A stretch of DNA of 64,000 nucleotides from Halorientalis marina (GTDB lineage: Archaea; Halobacteriota; Halobacteria; Halobacteriales; Haloarculaceae): contig NZ_CP095488.1 of assembly GCF_023028345.1 (NCBI RefSeq), positions 356,926 through 420,925 on the forward strand, read 5' to 3'. A program made the translations under genes and the position numbers. Numbering within the stretch: position 1 is the stretch's first letter; every line of letters starts with the position of its first letter. Below are positions 1-9,029 of the stretch, one piece after another. Under the pieces are notes generated by a model. That model was not told the origin of the DNA. It saw only the letters and a program-made list of their open reading frames with translations, and ran no database searches.

Positions 1-641
1 GCGTTGGACGCACCAACGACGGCAATCGAACCGTCACCGGCTATCGAAACCGCACTACCAAACGCGTCATCGTCTTCGCTGTCGTTCGCTACGAGTTTCG
101 TCTGTTGGTTCCAGGAATCACCTGATTTCGAAAACACATATACTGTGCCCGAACGCTCCCCGTCGGGGTTTCTATTCGCATGAGCACCGATAAGAGCGGT
201 CGTGCCGTCGTCCGTAATCGAGACTGAGCTACCGAACCTATCAGCGACCCGCCCGTCATCGGCTGTAAGCTTCGCTTGTTGGGCCCACGAACCGCTCGAA
301 CGTGTAAACACATACACTGACCCCGACTCGGTTCCGTTTGGATCGTCATCATGGAACGCGCTGACGACAGCTGTCCCACCGGAAGCGGAGACTGAGACCG
401 ACCAGCCCAGGAGATCGCCTGGATCACCATCGCTGGCAGTCATCTTCCCGGTTTGTTCGAAAATAGGGGATTCTGATTGGCCTGGTTCGGTCGGTGCCTC
501 TGTCGAATTCGGTTCGTCTGTTTGAAATGGCGAATCACTGTCATAACCGTTCCCATCGGAGCCACTACACCCGGCGAGTGCAGCAACACTACTGGCCCCA
601 AATAGTTGTACGAACCGACGACGTGTCGGATATTGTTTCAT
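1..641 (-). CDS. Tat-exported FG-GAP repeat lipoprotein (C-terminus off the window)
   Basis: The minus strand reads openly from an ATG at 641 to the window edge, so the C-terminus is missing. The start MKQYPTRRRFVQLFGASS is a twin-arginine signal, followed by the lipobox LAGC, so the product should be exported folded and lipid-anchored on the cell surface. After a Ser/Thr/Glu-rich linker come repeats of about 55 residues with the pattern ASDGDPGDLLGWSVSVS ... AVVSAFHDDD ... GSVYVFTRS, seen here three times. This is the FG-GAP/integrin alpha-like beta-propeller pattern common in haloarchaeal surface proteins. A TATA-like TTTTTGATAAC (about 668-678) lies roughly 30 bases before the ATG, which fits a leaderless transcript. 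Ligand and role are unknown. Confidence 0.8.
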   Translation of the reverse strand, partial: MKQYPTRRRFVQLFGASSVAALAGCSGSDGNGYDSDSPFQTDEPNSTEAPTEPGQSESPIFEQTGKMTASDGDPGDLLGWSVSVSASGGTAVVSAFHDDDPNGTESGSVYVFTRSSGSWAQQAKLTADDGRVADRFGSSVSITDDGTTALIGAHANRNPDGERSGTVYVFSKSGDSWNQQTKLVANDSEDDDAFGSAVSIAGDGSIAVVGASN

Positions 642-791
642 ATAGACGGACCACCTGCTGTTATCAAAAAGATTGTGAAATCCTGTATTATCATTACAGA
701 ATAGAAGAGAATGTGGCAATGAGACTATATTAATTGCACAATCTTTGTAAAGTAGAGCAAACTGATTTTTATCATTAGAGTGTAAAAAACT

Positions 792-3347
792 TTATCCGTC
801 GTTGTCCCTACGTCGGAGCCACCCAGCTATAACGGCAAGCGTACCAGCGACGCCGGCTGCTCCTGCTGCTATCATTCCACCAGATCCGTCAGAGTTCGAT
901 CGTTCACCAGTGTCGTCAGTTGTAGTGGTCGATACCTGTGTGGCATTTTTGTTTGCGGCTTCGTTTGCGGGTGCCAGGGAGCTATCGTCGCCATTTTCGG
1001 ACACTGTGGCACGGAAGACATGTTCATCTCCGGGTTGGATACGACCAGTATACTGGTCAGCGAGAACCGTTTTGTCAGGGGTTGTCACCTGGGCGTCTAT
1101 TGTGTACCCACCCTCACTCTCGCCCGTCAAAACTACCGTGTACTCTCCTGTCGGAGCGGCATATCGGATTCGTCGTTCTTCAGCCTCGGTGGCAGTGTCA
1201 CTGACGTGCTCTGCCTGACCACGGGTCAGTTCAGCGCCATCGGGACATTCGACGGTGATACTGGCTGGCGACTGGATCTCGAACTGTGCTATCCGTTGGA
1301 ACAGGGACTCGAATAATGAGGTTAACTCGGCGTTGAGACCTGCCGCGAGGAACTTCCCTGCGTCGACATCTGGAGATCTTGGTAATGTGAGAATACGCTG
1401 GTAGCCCAGCGACGAGTTCGCCGTTATTCGACTACCACTCGTATCAAATCCGATAAAGCTCATTTTGTCTGGATACGCACTGGCTTCATTATTTGGATCA
1501 TAGACATGAACGAGGATTCCAGAATCGCTCTCTTCGTAATCGTATGCAAGAACCGCATGTCCGCTACTCTGGAAACTGTTTCCGAGTGCGACTGGAATTG
1601 TTTCTCCAGCATCAATCGCTTCTTGTATTCGCTCGACCTGTCTCTGGTAATCAATAGGGGCGATTTCACTTGGTAACCGAAGCACCCGTGTGGACCACCA
1701 GAAATCAAAATCAAAATACTGTTGATTATGATACTGATCAATGCTGGTTCCGACAGCGCTGTACATGCCGGTCGGTTTCTCGATTTCACTTGCAGATGTA
1801 GCGTCGGCCGGGATAGATTCAGATTGATTATAAAACTCTCGAGCAGTGTAAATCATCCCAACACAGTGCCCGTTGGCCGCAGTTCCTTGGTTGACCGAGT
1901 GGTACAGGTCGGTCCCGATTGATTTCGCTATCTTGTCTGAAACATCAAATTCATCAACATTCTGAACCCACTGTCTAACGATCGCTGCTGACTCGTCTTG
2001 AGTCACGCTGTCGTGATTGTGGCGTGGTTCAAACGATGCTGTTTGTGGATCTGTCTTCCAGTTTTTGAATCCAAACCCGTTGGTAGCCGGTCGAAAGCTT
2101 TGGACTGAACCAAGTTTGAATACGCCCGCTGGAAGGGGGCCTCCAAGTATGAGACCTCCATCTTCGGTTTCGTGTATCTCAGTTTTCGGATTGGGAAGAT
2201 CATCTCCTTCATACTCCGTATAGATCTCGTTCCAAAGGATATCTCCCCCAGAATTAACGGCCACCATGCGAGTCCCAATAGTGTATTCCTCACCATCAAT
2301 CTCATCGTAATCTCCAGCTGCAACGTAGTGGCCCGCCGAAACTCGGATAATATCATGAAAGCTGAAATCTTCATATTCGTCTGCCGGTTCGGACATATCG
2401 ATAGTTGGATTAAGAACGTGATGCCAGAGAACTCCCTCCTCAGAAACCCGTGCGATGAATCCGGTCCGTTCATCTTGGCCACCATATGAACTGTCGCTGG
2501 TTTCTATGTAGCCACAAACAATCCCCCCAGCAGCGTTCGGCAGGGACGCAATGCCTGTCGCATGAGTGTTCACATCTTCAATTCTGAACGACGTCTCCCA
2601 CGTTTGTTCTTGATTGGTAACAGCACTGATCCACCCTGTTCGAACGTCATTATACGCACCCGGTCTTCTAGCATCCGTTAATTCCGTTTCGTATTCATGT
2701 CCCGCTACGAGAAAACCATCATCTTTGAGAGCGATATCTTTGATATACCGCTGCTCCCCGAGGGTGTATCTGCCTCTGATATCGAGTTCCGCTCCAAATC
2801 GGGCGACCCTGGCAGAGTGTTCTGCGGACACTTCACTTTCCGTCCCACCGACCAGTATCGTTCCATCAGTGTCGGGTTTCATAACGTGCGCTTGGTCCCA
2901 CTCTGTGGTTTGCAACCGCTGTCCCTCGTCGTTAATCACGAGTATTCCACCGGGCCATCCTGTGCCTGACGGGATACCCAGAAGGATCTGATCGGATGCT
3001 ACCCAATGCGCAGAACGGAGTGTTAAATTTTCTCCGATGGGGTAAGTATTGGTCCAGACAAGCGACCCCTGTGAATTCAACTTGGCAGCCCACGGTGTCC
3101 CACTATTACTGTTTTCAGCTGAGACTCCCGCAAGGATAATCGAACCGTCTGGATTCGTCGTGATCGATTCAACCCATTTTGTATCGCCGTCGATGTCTGG
3201 TGTGTAATTCCACACGACGTCTAATGGCGTAGGTGAAACCTCTTGTTCTACAGTTACTGTAGGTGAAGAGACACTACTGACTCGACTTGGGATGGCAGCT
3301 ATCCCCAGCAGTGATCCTGACATTGAAAGTAATTGCCGTCGGCGCAA
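792..3347 (-). CDS. Tat-exported, membrane-anchored propeller protein with papain/C39-like peptidase domain
   Basis: 851 residues. The start is read as TTG at 3347 because an in-frame stop lies three codons upstream and only this start keeps the Tat motif RRRQLLSMSG; the next internal ATG would lose it. Residues about 45-410 carry repeats of the type GSIILAG ... GSLVWTNTY, typical of bacterial quinoprotein-like propellers. Residues about 430-650 hold a Cys-His hydrolase-like pattern: Cys in NGHCVGMIY, His in SSGHAVLAYDY and Asp/Asn in VHVYDPNN, in papain-fold order. A C-terminal beta-rich segment ends in a hydrophobic helix and RRRDNDG, which should anchor the protein in the membrane facing outward. 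The domains are my reading; the substrate is unknown. It may cleave peptides or act as an adhesin. An AT-rich TATA-like box lies at about 3372-3384. Confidence 0.8.
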   Translation of the reverse strand: MRRRQLLSMSGSLLGIAAIPSRVSSVSSPTVTVEQEVSPTPLDVVWNYTPDIDGDTKWVESITTNPDGSIILAGVSAENSNSGTPWAAKLNSQGSLVWTNTYPIGENLTLRSAHWVASDQILLGIPSGTGWPGGILVINDEGQRLQTTEWDQAHVMKPDTDGTILVGGTESEVSAEHSARVARFGAELDIRGRYTLGEQRYIKDIALKDDGFLVAGHEYETELTDARRPGAYNDVRTGWISAVTNQEQTWETSFRIEDVNTHATGIASLPNAAGGIVCGYIETSDSSYGGQDERTGFIARVSEEGVLWHHVLNPTIDMSEPADEYEDFSFHDIIRVSAGHYVAAGDYDEIDGEEYTIGTRMVAVNSGGDILWNEIYTEYEGDDLPNPKTEIHETEDGGLILGGPLPAGVFKLGSVQSFRPATNGFGFKNWKTDPQTASFEPRHNHDSVTQDESAAIVRQWVQNVDEFDVSDKIAKSIGTDLYHSVNQGTAANGHCVGMIYTAREFYNQSESIPADATSASEIEKPTGMYSAVGTSIDQYHNQQYFDFDFWWSTRVLRLPSEIAPIDYQRQVERIQEAIDAGETIPVALGNSFQSSGHAVLAYDYEESDSGILVHVYDPNNEASAYPDKMSFIGFDTSGSRITANSSLGYQRILTLPRSPDVDAGKFLAAGLNAELTSLFESLFQRIAQFEIQSPASITVECPDGAELTRGQAEHVSDTATEAEERRIRYAAPTGEYTVVLTGESEGGYTIDAQVTTPDKTVLADQYTGRIQPGDEHVFRATVSENGDDSSLAPANEAANKNATQVSTTTTDDTGERSNSDGSGGMIAAGAAGVAGTLAVIAGWLRRRDNDG

Positions 3348-3802
3348 GGTTACTCATGAATTTTACAAGAGATATAATAAAAGCAGCCATATACTATATT
3401 TCTAAGACTCATCTCCAATATTGTTTGGCAAGTGGTTATTTGACTCTGTTGTAATTTTTGAGGGAGACCTCACCAGCGGTAGCTGATGATACCGTCTCTG
3501 TCGGGAGTGTCGACAATAACGGCTACGCGCTCTCTTCATAAGCGCATACCACAGCACCAATCATCATAATCAGTGCTCTGCTCCGGTACTCGTAATCACG
3601 ATCAATCGGTGGCTTTGGCACTCATGTGATTCCTTATTAACCACGGTGCTGACTATGCGCCCTGTGCTAAACGATTCGACCTGGCATCCTGACCGATGCG
3701 CATCCACACTGAGCAGCTGAGATATTATTCTAGAAGTCACTTCGGCCCACTGCTGGTGTGCTGTGCGTAACGGTTATTACCACACAAATTCAACACAGAA
3801 AT
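3348..3802. other. Intergenic region with divergent promoters
   Basis: I see no convincing gene here. The left end is AT-rich (TATA-like TTTTATTATAT near 3372-3384 on the minus strand) and serves the exported protein. The right end leads into the toxin-antitoxin pair on the plus strand; a longer open frame from 3758 exists but the ATG at 3803 fits the ribbon-helix-helix family better. Confidence 0.5.
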
Positions 3803-4081
3803 ATGGCAGAAGCTGAATCCCCTGAGAAGACCACGGTCAATATCCGGATGACGGAGACGTTCCTCACCGATGTTGACGGGACGTGGAAAGAGGAAGGATA
3901 CAATAGCCGGAGCGAGTTCATTCGTGACATCCTTCGCGATGCGATCAAGCATCCCGATTTCAATCGGGCGGATCTGAAGGCGATGCTCGCGAGCGAAGTC
4001 GACATTCAGGAGGAAAACACGCGAACGAGCGACGACGTGAAGACGGAGCACGGACTGGCCGGCAACAGCGACGATGAGTGA
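3803..4081 (+). CDS. Ribbon-helix-helix antitoxin
   Basis: 92 residues from the ATG at 3803. The N-terminal half (TTVNIRMTETFLTDVDGTW, then a helix with SRSEFIRDILRDAI) is the ribbon-helix-helix fold of CopG/ParD-type regulators: a beta strand that binds DNA followed by two helices. The acidic C-terminal tail (EVDIQEENTRTSDD) is the kind of segment that wraps a partner toxin. It overlaps the next gene by 8 bases, a common toxin-antitoxin arrangement. By family it should neutralise the RelE/ParE-like product downstream and repress its own promoter. The pair assignment rests on fold and gene order only. Confidence 0.8.
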   Translation: MAEAESPEKTTVNIRMTETFLTDVDGTWKEEGYNSRSEFIRDILRDAIKHPDFNRADLKAMLASEVDIQEENTRTSDDVKTEHGLAGNSDDE

Positions 4082-4358
4082 CGAGTGGGACTGGGAGTTC
4101 ACCGATACAGCAGACCGCCAGTTCGACGGCCTCGACGAATACGCACAAGATCGAATCAGTTCCAAACTGGACGAGATCGTCACGGATCAGTGGCGTAACC
4201 CGATGGATTATCTCGAACCACTCGAGGGAGCGCCACACCAGAAGCTGCGAATCGGCCCGTTTCGCCTCGGCTGTCGTGCTGCTCGGAGTGAGCAGGTCCT
4301 CTACGTGCTTACGATCACCAAGCGCGGTGGCGACGCCTACCGCGGCGACGACGACTAA
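4074..4358 (+). CDS. RelE/ParE-family toxin
   Basis: 94 residues. The sequence WEFTDTADRQFDGLDEYAQDRISSKLDEIV is the usual N-terminal strand plus long helix of RelE/ParE toxins. YLEPLEGAPHQKLRIGPFRLGCRA follows the family pattern of a loop, K-L-R-x-G-x-x-R and strand, and VLTITKRGGDAYR is the C-terminal strand, where catalytic or target-contacting Arg/Lys residues lie. Members act either as ribosome-dependent mRNA nucleases (RelE) or gyrase inhibitors (ParE); the sequence does not settle which. It is translationally coupled to the antitoxin before it. Such pairs stabilise plasmids and islands. Confidence 0.8.
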   Translation: MSDEWDWEFTDTADRQFDGLDEYAQDRISSKLDEIVTDQWRNPMDYLEPLEGAPHQKLRIGPFRLGCRAARSEQVLYVLTITKRGGDAYRGDDD

Positions 4359-4385
4359 CTGTCTCTGAGATTCCTCGACGACGAT

Positions 4386-4440
4386 CCATATGCATTGAGA
4401 CGACCGGCCTCAACTACTGTGAGGATTGGAAGTTGAGACT
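4386..4440. repeat. Partial copy of the dispersed ~76-bp palindrome
   Basis: The stretch CCATATGCATTGAGACGACC, then GGCCTCAAC, a GTGAGGATTGG loop and AGTTGAGA matches the left arm, loop and first part of the right arm of the full palindrome at 9030-9105. Similarity stops at about 4437, so the outer right arm is missing. It lies just after the toxin gene and before the decayed insertion sequence. Confidence 0.7.
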
Positions 4441-4617
4441 ACAGCGGGATTAGCGGGGCTGTGATGCGTGGTTTCGGCCGAATCGATGACCAGAAACTGA
4501 TTCAGATCGCTTTCTGGCCGGACGTTATAGTTGGATAGTCAACTCATCCGGGATGTTTCCGAGACCGCGGGTAGTGTAGCCACTCAGACATCGCGCTACC
4601 ACGGTTAGATATCTTCG

Positions 4618-6318
4618 CTATCCGATGCCGGTTTCCTTCTTCAACAGCGTAAGCGTGTTGTCGGCCGTTACGATCGGCGAATGTTCATACTCACCGGTCA
4701 ATTCGACCTGCACGAGCAAATCAACCGCTCGCCAGATCGAGTACAGGAGACACGCGAACGCGAAGTAGAAGAACCGCAGGCCGAAATGCTTCGACGTCGT
4801 CGCGCCCATGAACCGTTTGATCGATTTGTAGCCGCTCTCGATTTCCCACCGGTAGCCGTACTCCGTGAGGTGCCCACTCCCGCAATTCGTCATGAACACC
4901 GAGTACTGCCGGTGATCGTCGTGCTCGGAGTCTTCATTCCGGCGGTAGACCAGCGTCGTTTCGTGCCACTCGTTCTTGCCCAGATGGAGCTTCCGGTCGG
5001 TTTCATACCGCTCCTGGTCACGCTGGAGCAATCGCTTCGCCTGAGCTCTCTCGCTGGTCTGCATCCGCTTGGGAACAACGTAGGAAAGCCCACGTTGGCT
5101 GATCATCTCCAAGACGTGCTGACTATCGAACTCCCGATCCATCGGCACGTTATCCACGTGAACGAGGTTCTCGGCGGAGTCGAGTAGGTCTTTGACGATT
5201 TCCTTACGTGACTCACCCCGTCGGACTGGCCGAGCGTCAAGCACGAGCGGAACAACGTTCCGGACCAACTGAACTGTCGCCCACTGGTAGGCATACTCGT
5301 CGGTCTGTTCTTGCGTCCCGATTATCTCGTCCTCGTGGCCCGTTCTATCGCCTGTGAAGGGATCGGCTTCAGTGATGTCGATGGCAATGATACCTGCACG
5401 GAAGAACTCCTCCGTCTCTGCGACCTCGTCAATGAGGTGTCGGATCGCCTGTCGATACATCTCTCGAATCTGCTGGAGAGGGAGATCGCGAATGTGGTCG
5501 CGGTGGGCGTGTCCGAGTGGTGTTCGATCCCGCGTTGACTCATGAATGAAGCTGCGAGCACCCTCGTTAGCGGCCAACCTCTCACGAAGGCCCAGGTACG
5601 TCTGTAAGTCCCAGTAGGCGTTCTCGTGGATCTCACAGCCGTTGTCGCGATCCAGTGAGAACGCTGGGAATACAACGGTGCTGACGCGGTCAGTGACGGT
5701 CTCGGCCTGCTCTAATACGGTCTGGTCCTCGAGGTCTGATTTCGGACTCTCGTTATCATGTCTGTGGCTCTGTCGTTCTGGCTCATGCGGAACAGAGGCA
5801 CCCGCGTTTTGGGCTTTGATGAGGTTCGTTCGAGCTGCTGTCTCAACGGTGTCTTGGAGATCGGCCGTGAACCGATGGTGCCAGCTACGCCACAGTGTCG
5901 ACTGATTCGGAACCGACTCCAAACCGAGTTGATCACGGAGATCGGGGTGCTGGGTGAGGGATTCGACGAGGGCAGTATCGTGGTCCCAGTCATGACATTT
6001 TTTCAGCAGGAATAAACGAAATAGTGTCTCAATCTTGTAGCTCGCTGAGCCTGCATATCGGTCGTGGGCATCGAACTTGACGTACGACAGTGGAAGTGTG
6101 GCGACGAACGGTTCGACTGCTTCGTGCGCCTCTTATTGGAACCAGGTGTCCGCGACGACACGAACGTCTGCTTCTACTGCGGCGAGTGATGAGCGGTCGA
6201 ACATGGGCGTGGATTCGTACGCGGGCCAGTCGATGTAGGATTCCTGGGTGATCTGGCGGAATACAGTGCGGCGAGATTTACATGTCGGGGCCGCGTCGAC
6301 AGACTGATCACGATACGG
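4618..6318 (-). pseudogene. IS4-type DDE transposase interrupted by a stop codon
   Basis: The uninterrupted part (4618 to about 6132) encodes the catalytic core: AIDITEADPF (first Asp), HVDNVPMDREFD (second Asp) and YRWEIESGYKSIKRFM, which fits the Y-(2)-R-(3)-E-(6)-K signature of IS4-like transposases. Upstream the same frame continues as AVEPFVATLPLSYVKFDAHD but is cut by a TAA at 6133-6135 (…DTWFQ-stop-EAHEAV…); beyond it the frame is still recognisable (SYIDWPAYESTPMFDRSSL) back to a TGA at 6319. The gene has therefore lost full-length expression, though a protein from an internal TTG at 5922 is possible. A related N-terminal fragment lies at 12531-12834. I could not define the terminal inverted repeats. 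Confidence 0.85.
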
Positions 6319-6373
6319 TCAAGTATTCGTCCAATTGCTCGATACAGTACTGAGACTGGATACGAATGCTAAT

Positions 6374-6523
6374 CTAACGCTCGGGCCGTCGCTCACGCGT
6401 CACCTCACCGATCCCAGCATTCGCGGAACAGCTGGGACAGGCATATACACGTCCGTTTTTGTCACCGAACACTCGCGCAAACTGCTCGGAAACGTGTTCG
6501 TCACAGGTTTCACAGACTGGCAT
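6374..6523 (-). CDS. Small zinc-finger protein, DUF7563-like
   Basis: 49 residues from an ATG at 6523. It carries two CxxC pairs, MPVCETCDEHV and YACPSCSANAG, around QFARVFGDKNGRVYACP. This pattern (two cysteine pairs around F-x-R-V-F-G-D) is what I know from short haloarchaeal DUF7563 proteins. It probably folds as a single treble-clef or zinc-ribbon unit. It starts 18 bases after the stop of the thiol-oxidoreductase gene on the same strand, so it may be the last gene of the iron/redox cluster. Function unknown. Confidence 0.65.
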   Translation of the reverse strand: MPVCETCDEHVSEQFARVFGDKNGRVYACPSCSANAGIGEVTRERRPER

Positions 6524-6541
6524 ATCCTGTGTCCTCCAGGG

Positions 6542-7027
6542 CTATTGGGATCTTCCAGTCCTGTGGGTCCGTCGAGCGTTTGCTGCGAGCGTCTGATACT
6601 CGGCAGCAGCAGCGGCAGTGAGCGAACGCGTCCCGTCGTGATCGGCTGGCTCCCGCTTCGCACCGGCGACGCCCCGCACCGCGTCACCGACGCGCTCGAA
6701 GTTGTCCGCGACGATATCCTGGACGAGCGTCGGGATCCCAGCACGGTCACACAGTTCGCCTGCAGCGGCCGGGCCGATCCACAGCCGGTCCGCCCTTCCG
6801 TCGACAAGTACCAGCGTGAACGGGGGATCGTCGAACTGGGCCGCGAGGATCTGCTGTGCAGCGTCGTTGTTCCACTCGACGACGCCAATTTCGGGGAGTT
6901 GTCGGAGTGCCGTCGCTGCTGCCGAACAGAACGGACACTCCCCATCGAAAATGAGGACTGCCTCGTAGGCTGGCTCTGCGTGATCTGTGTCGACCGTTTC
7001 AGTCGACTGTGTATCATTCGTACTCAT
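6542..7027 (-). CDS. DCC1-like thiol-disulfide oxidoreductase (DUF393)
   Basis: 161 residues from the ATG at 7027; the frame stays open further upstream but runs into the ferredoxin gene in a low-complexity reading, so the internal ATG is preferred. The signature FDGECPFCSAAATAL is the DxxCxxC motif of the DUF393/DCC1 thioredoxin-like family, placed near the N-terminus as expected. A basic C-terminal tail follows. Family members are thought to perform thiol-disulfide exchange, but physiological partners are not established. The gene follows the ferredoxin gene by 7 bases and shares the strand with a ferritin-like gene, so a role in iron or redox handling is an inference from context. Confidence 0.75.
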   Translation of the reverse strand: MSTNDTQSTETVDTDHAEPAYEAVLIFDGECPFCSAAATALRQLPEIGVVEWNNDAAQQILAAQFDDPPFTLVLVDGRADRLWIGPAAAGELCDRAGIPTLVQDIVADNFERVGDAVRGVAGAKREPADHDGTRSLTAAAAAEYQTLAANARRTHRTGRSQ

Positions 7028-7034
7028 GATCTGT

Positions 7035-7418
7035 CTACGAATCCAATTTCGAGTTGCCGGGTGGCCGGTCGTTGGCCGCCCTGAACTCCAGAAAGTCGTC
7101 GTACTGGTCGACGACGACGGTCGTGTCGGTTCGTGGCTTCGCAGTGCAGGGCAGGATGTAGCCGGCCTCGTCGTCCTCGTCGTAGTACCGACGCGCGTTC
7201 GGGTGGACAACGTCGCCGTCGACGAGGCGGGCGGCGCAGGTGGTACACCAGCCCTGCTGGCAGTCGGCCGGCAGCCACACACCCGCCGAACGCGCGGCCG
7301 CGAGGATCGTCTCGTCCGCCCCGACTTTGAGATCGTACGTCTCACCAGCCTCGTCCAGCGACGAGTCCTCGGGAACGACGATCGTGACGGTCCACGTTTC
7401 GTTCGACGATTGTGTCAT
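7035..7418 (-). CDS. Plant-type [2Fe-2S] ferredoxin
   Basis: 127 residues. The cluster motif is plain: ADCQQGWCTTCAARL gives C-x4-C-x2-C and ILPCTAKP supplies the fourth Cys about 30 residues later, as in chloroplast-type ferredoxins. The N-terminal strand region (WTVTIVVPEDSSL ... TILAAARSAGVWLPADC) is the normal beta-grasp part. It lacks the long acidic insertion of the main haloarchaeal ferredoxin, so it is probably a specialised paralogue. It lies between a ferritin-like gene (47 bases upstream) and the DCC1 gene (7 bases downstream), so it could pass electrons for iron release from the ferritin-like shell; that is inference. Confidence 0.85.
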   Translation of the reverse strand: MTQSSNETWTVTIVVPEDSSLDEAGETYDLKVGADETILAAARSAGVWLPADCQQGWCTTCAARLVDGDVVHPNARRYYDEDDEAGYILPCTAKPRTDTTVVVDQYDDFLEFRAANDRPPGNSKLDS

Positions 7419-7465
7419 GACAGGGGAGTAGGGGAAGGTGGGGTTGGGAGCGCCGACGACTGGAA

Positions 7466-8125
7466 TCAGGCCGAATCGTTGAACCGGTTGTTCGTCGAGT
7501 AGGGCGCGTCGCCCGGTTCGCCGCGGGCGAAGTGGCCGGCCGGGTTGATCTCGTCGTCCCGTTCCTTGCTCAGTAGTTCGATGAACCAGGCCTCGTGGTC
7601 CATCTCCTCGTTGAGGATCCGCTGGGCCATGTCGTAGGTGCGCGGGTCAGCACCGCGAGTCATGTCACAGATCTCGCTCCAGGTCCGGATGGCACACCGC
7701 TCTGCCTCCAGCAGCACCTCCAGAATGTCCTCGACCTCCAAATCGGACGTGTCGAACCCGCCGCTGTCATCCATCGGCGTCGGCACTTCGGCGTCCGGAC
7801 AGGACGCGCGATCCGCGAAGTCACGGATGTCGTTCGGGAGCGATCCCTCCAGTTCGTAGATCCGGGGCACGACCAGCTCGAAATGGGCCCGATCTTCGAG
7901 GCGGGCGTCCTCGGTGATTTCCTTGTAGTCCTCTTCACCAGCGAGGTGCATCCGGAGGTTCGTGTAGTAATAGTACGTCGTGAACTCCGCTCCGATGGCG
8001 TCGATCAGTTTCTCGCGGAGTTCCTCGGGGTCGACACCACGCTCGCGAATCACTTCGGCCCCGACTCGTTTGCTCGTGTCACCTGGTTCTACCGAACCGC
8101 TGCCGTGTTCTTTCTCATCGGACAT
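7466..8125 (-). CDS. Ferritin-like / Dps-type iron-binding protein
   Basis: 219 residues from the ATG at 8125 (MSDEKEHG); a longer frame begins at 8179 but adds residues unlike the family. The four-helix-bundle ligands are visible: E in [10 protein letters not shown], ExxxH in [11 protein letters not shown] in [11 protein letters not shown] and ExxH in [10 protein letters not shown], the di-iron pattern of ferritin-like proteins. A run of tyrosines ([10 protein letters not shown]) lies by the first ligand. Haloarchaeal relatives store iron and protect DNA against oxidative damage. It should be the first gene of the cluster with the ferredoxin, DCC1 protein and zinc finger, and is divergent from the Bat-like regulator. 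Confidence 0.8.
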   Translation of the reverse strand: MSDEKEHGSGSVEPGDTSKRVGAEVIRERGVDPEELREKLIDAIGAEFTTYYYYTNLRMHLAGEEDYKEITEDARLEDRAHFELVVPRIYELEGSLPNDIRDFADRASCPDAEVPTPMDDSGGFDTSDLEVEDILEVLLEAERCAIRTWSEICDMTRGADPRTYDMAQRILNEEMDHEAWFIELLSKERDDEINPAGHFARGEPGDAPYSTNNRFNDSA

Positions 8126-8170
8126 CGCATTCCTACGTACTCCGGGGGTAGCAATCAGCTTTGGTTTAGC

Positions 8171-8200
8171 AATAACCAACTATCTGTGTCAAATAGTTAT
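8171..8200. promoter_or_regulatory. Inverted repeat in the divergent promoter region
   Basis: AACTAT at 8178-8183 is mirrored by ATAGTT at 8193-8198, and the flanks extend it imperfectly (AATAAC ... AGTTATT). It lies in the 123-base gap between the ferritin-like gene (minus) and the HTH_10 regulator (plus), about 50 bases from either start. It is a reasonable operator candidate for the neighbouring regulator. A TATA-like GGTATTTTTG near 8216-8225 sits about 25 bases before the regulator's ATG. Confidence 0.4.
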
Positions 8201-8248
8201 TAGAGTCCGAAGCGCCGGTATTTTTGTCTTGGCAGTGTTTAGCTTTAG

Positions 8249-9004
8249 ATGGAAATGAGTGGAGAGGCTGTGAGGGTCGACGAGACTCGAGAGTTCGAAT
8301 TCGTCCTCCAATTCGAGTCGGGGGCCGACGAGCTGATGGACGTCTTCCGGCAGTACGAGAGCCTCTCGCTGTGGTCATCTGCAATCTTCGTAAACGACGA
8401 CCATATGTGGCGACTCGATCACGCGAAGGGGACCGATGAAGCACTGAGGGCGTTCGACGCGGTGTTTCTAGACGAGACGCGCTGTAACGAGTGTTTCGAC
8501 GTCGACAACTGCGATACAGAACGGTCGTATCAGGTCCTCGATCGTCGAGAGACGAGCCGGACGATCTACACGCTCCGTCGCGAGATCAAGAAATGTCACT
8601 CACTCCCACATTTCGTCCTCGATCACGTCCGGAAGGGGACGGTGTTCGAATCCCGCCGCGTCGGCGACGAGTACCGCTGGCGCGTTCTCTTTCCCGGTGA
8701 CTACCCTATCGGCGATGTATACGACACGATGGAATCGCATCTTCACGAGGGAGTGTCACTCTCGGTATCGCATATCACCAGTGCCGGCAATTGGAACGCC
8801 ACCGAGCGGATCGCCACGGACTTCTCGCCGGAGCACTGGCAAGTGTTGAAAGCCGCAGTCACGCATGGCTACTACGAACGGCCGCGGGAAGTGTCCGTCT
8901 CCGATCTGGCGTCAATACTCGACGAACCCCGTTCGACGGTCCAGTATCGGCTTCGGACTGCCGAGGACCGCATTGTGTCGCAGTTTGTAGAGCAGACACT
9001 CTAG
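8249..9004 (+). CDS. Bat-like HTH_10 transcriptional regulator
   Basis: 251 residues. The C-terminal 55 residues (SPEHWQVLKAAVTHGYYERPREVSVSDLASILDEPRSTVQYRLRTAEDRI) are the bacterioopsin-activator helix-turn-helix (HTH_10). The rest is the sensor-like region typical of haloarchaeal Bat paralogues, with Cys residues in RCNECFDVDNCDT that could bind metal or sense redox state. Start is ATG 8249; a second ATG six bases on is equally possible. Divergence from the ferritin/ferredoxin cluster and the shared promoter gap suggest it regulates that cluster, possibly in response to iron or oxidants; this is inference. Confidence 0.8.
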   Translation: MEMSGEAVRVDETREFEFVLQFESGADELMDVFRQYESLSLWSSAIFVNDDHMWRLDHAKGTDEALRAFDAVFLDETRCNECFDVDNCDTERSYQVLDRRETSRTIYTLRREIKKCHSLPHFVLDHVRKGTVFESRRVGDEYRWRVLFPGDYPIGDVYDTMESHLHEGVSLSVSHITSAGNWNATERIATDFSPEHWQVLKAAVTHGYYERPREVSVSDLASILDEPRSTVQYRLRTAEDRIVSQFVEQTL

Positions 9005-9029
9005 CTGGGGCTATCGAAGGAAGGTAGTT

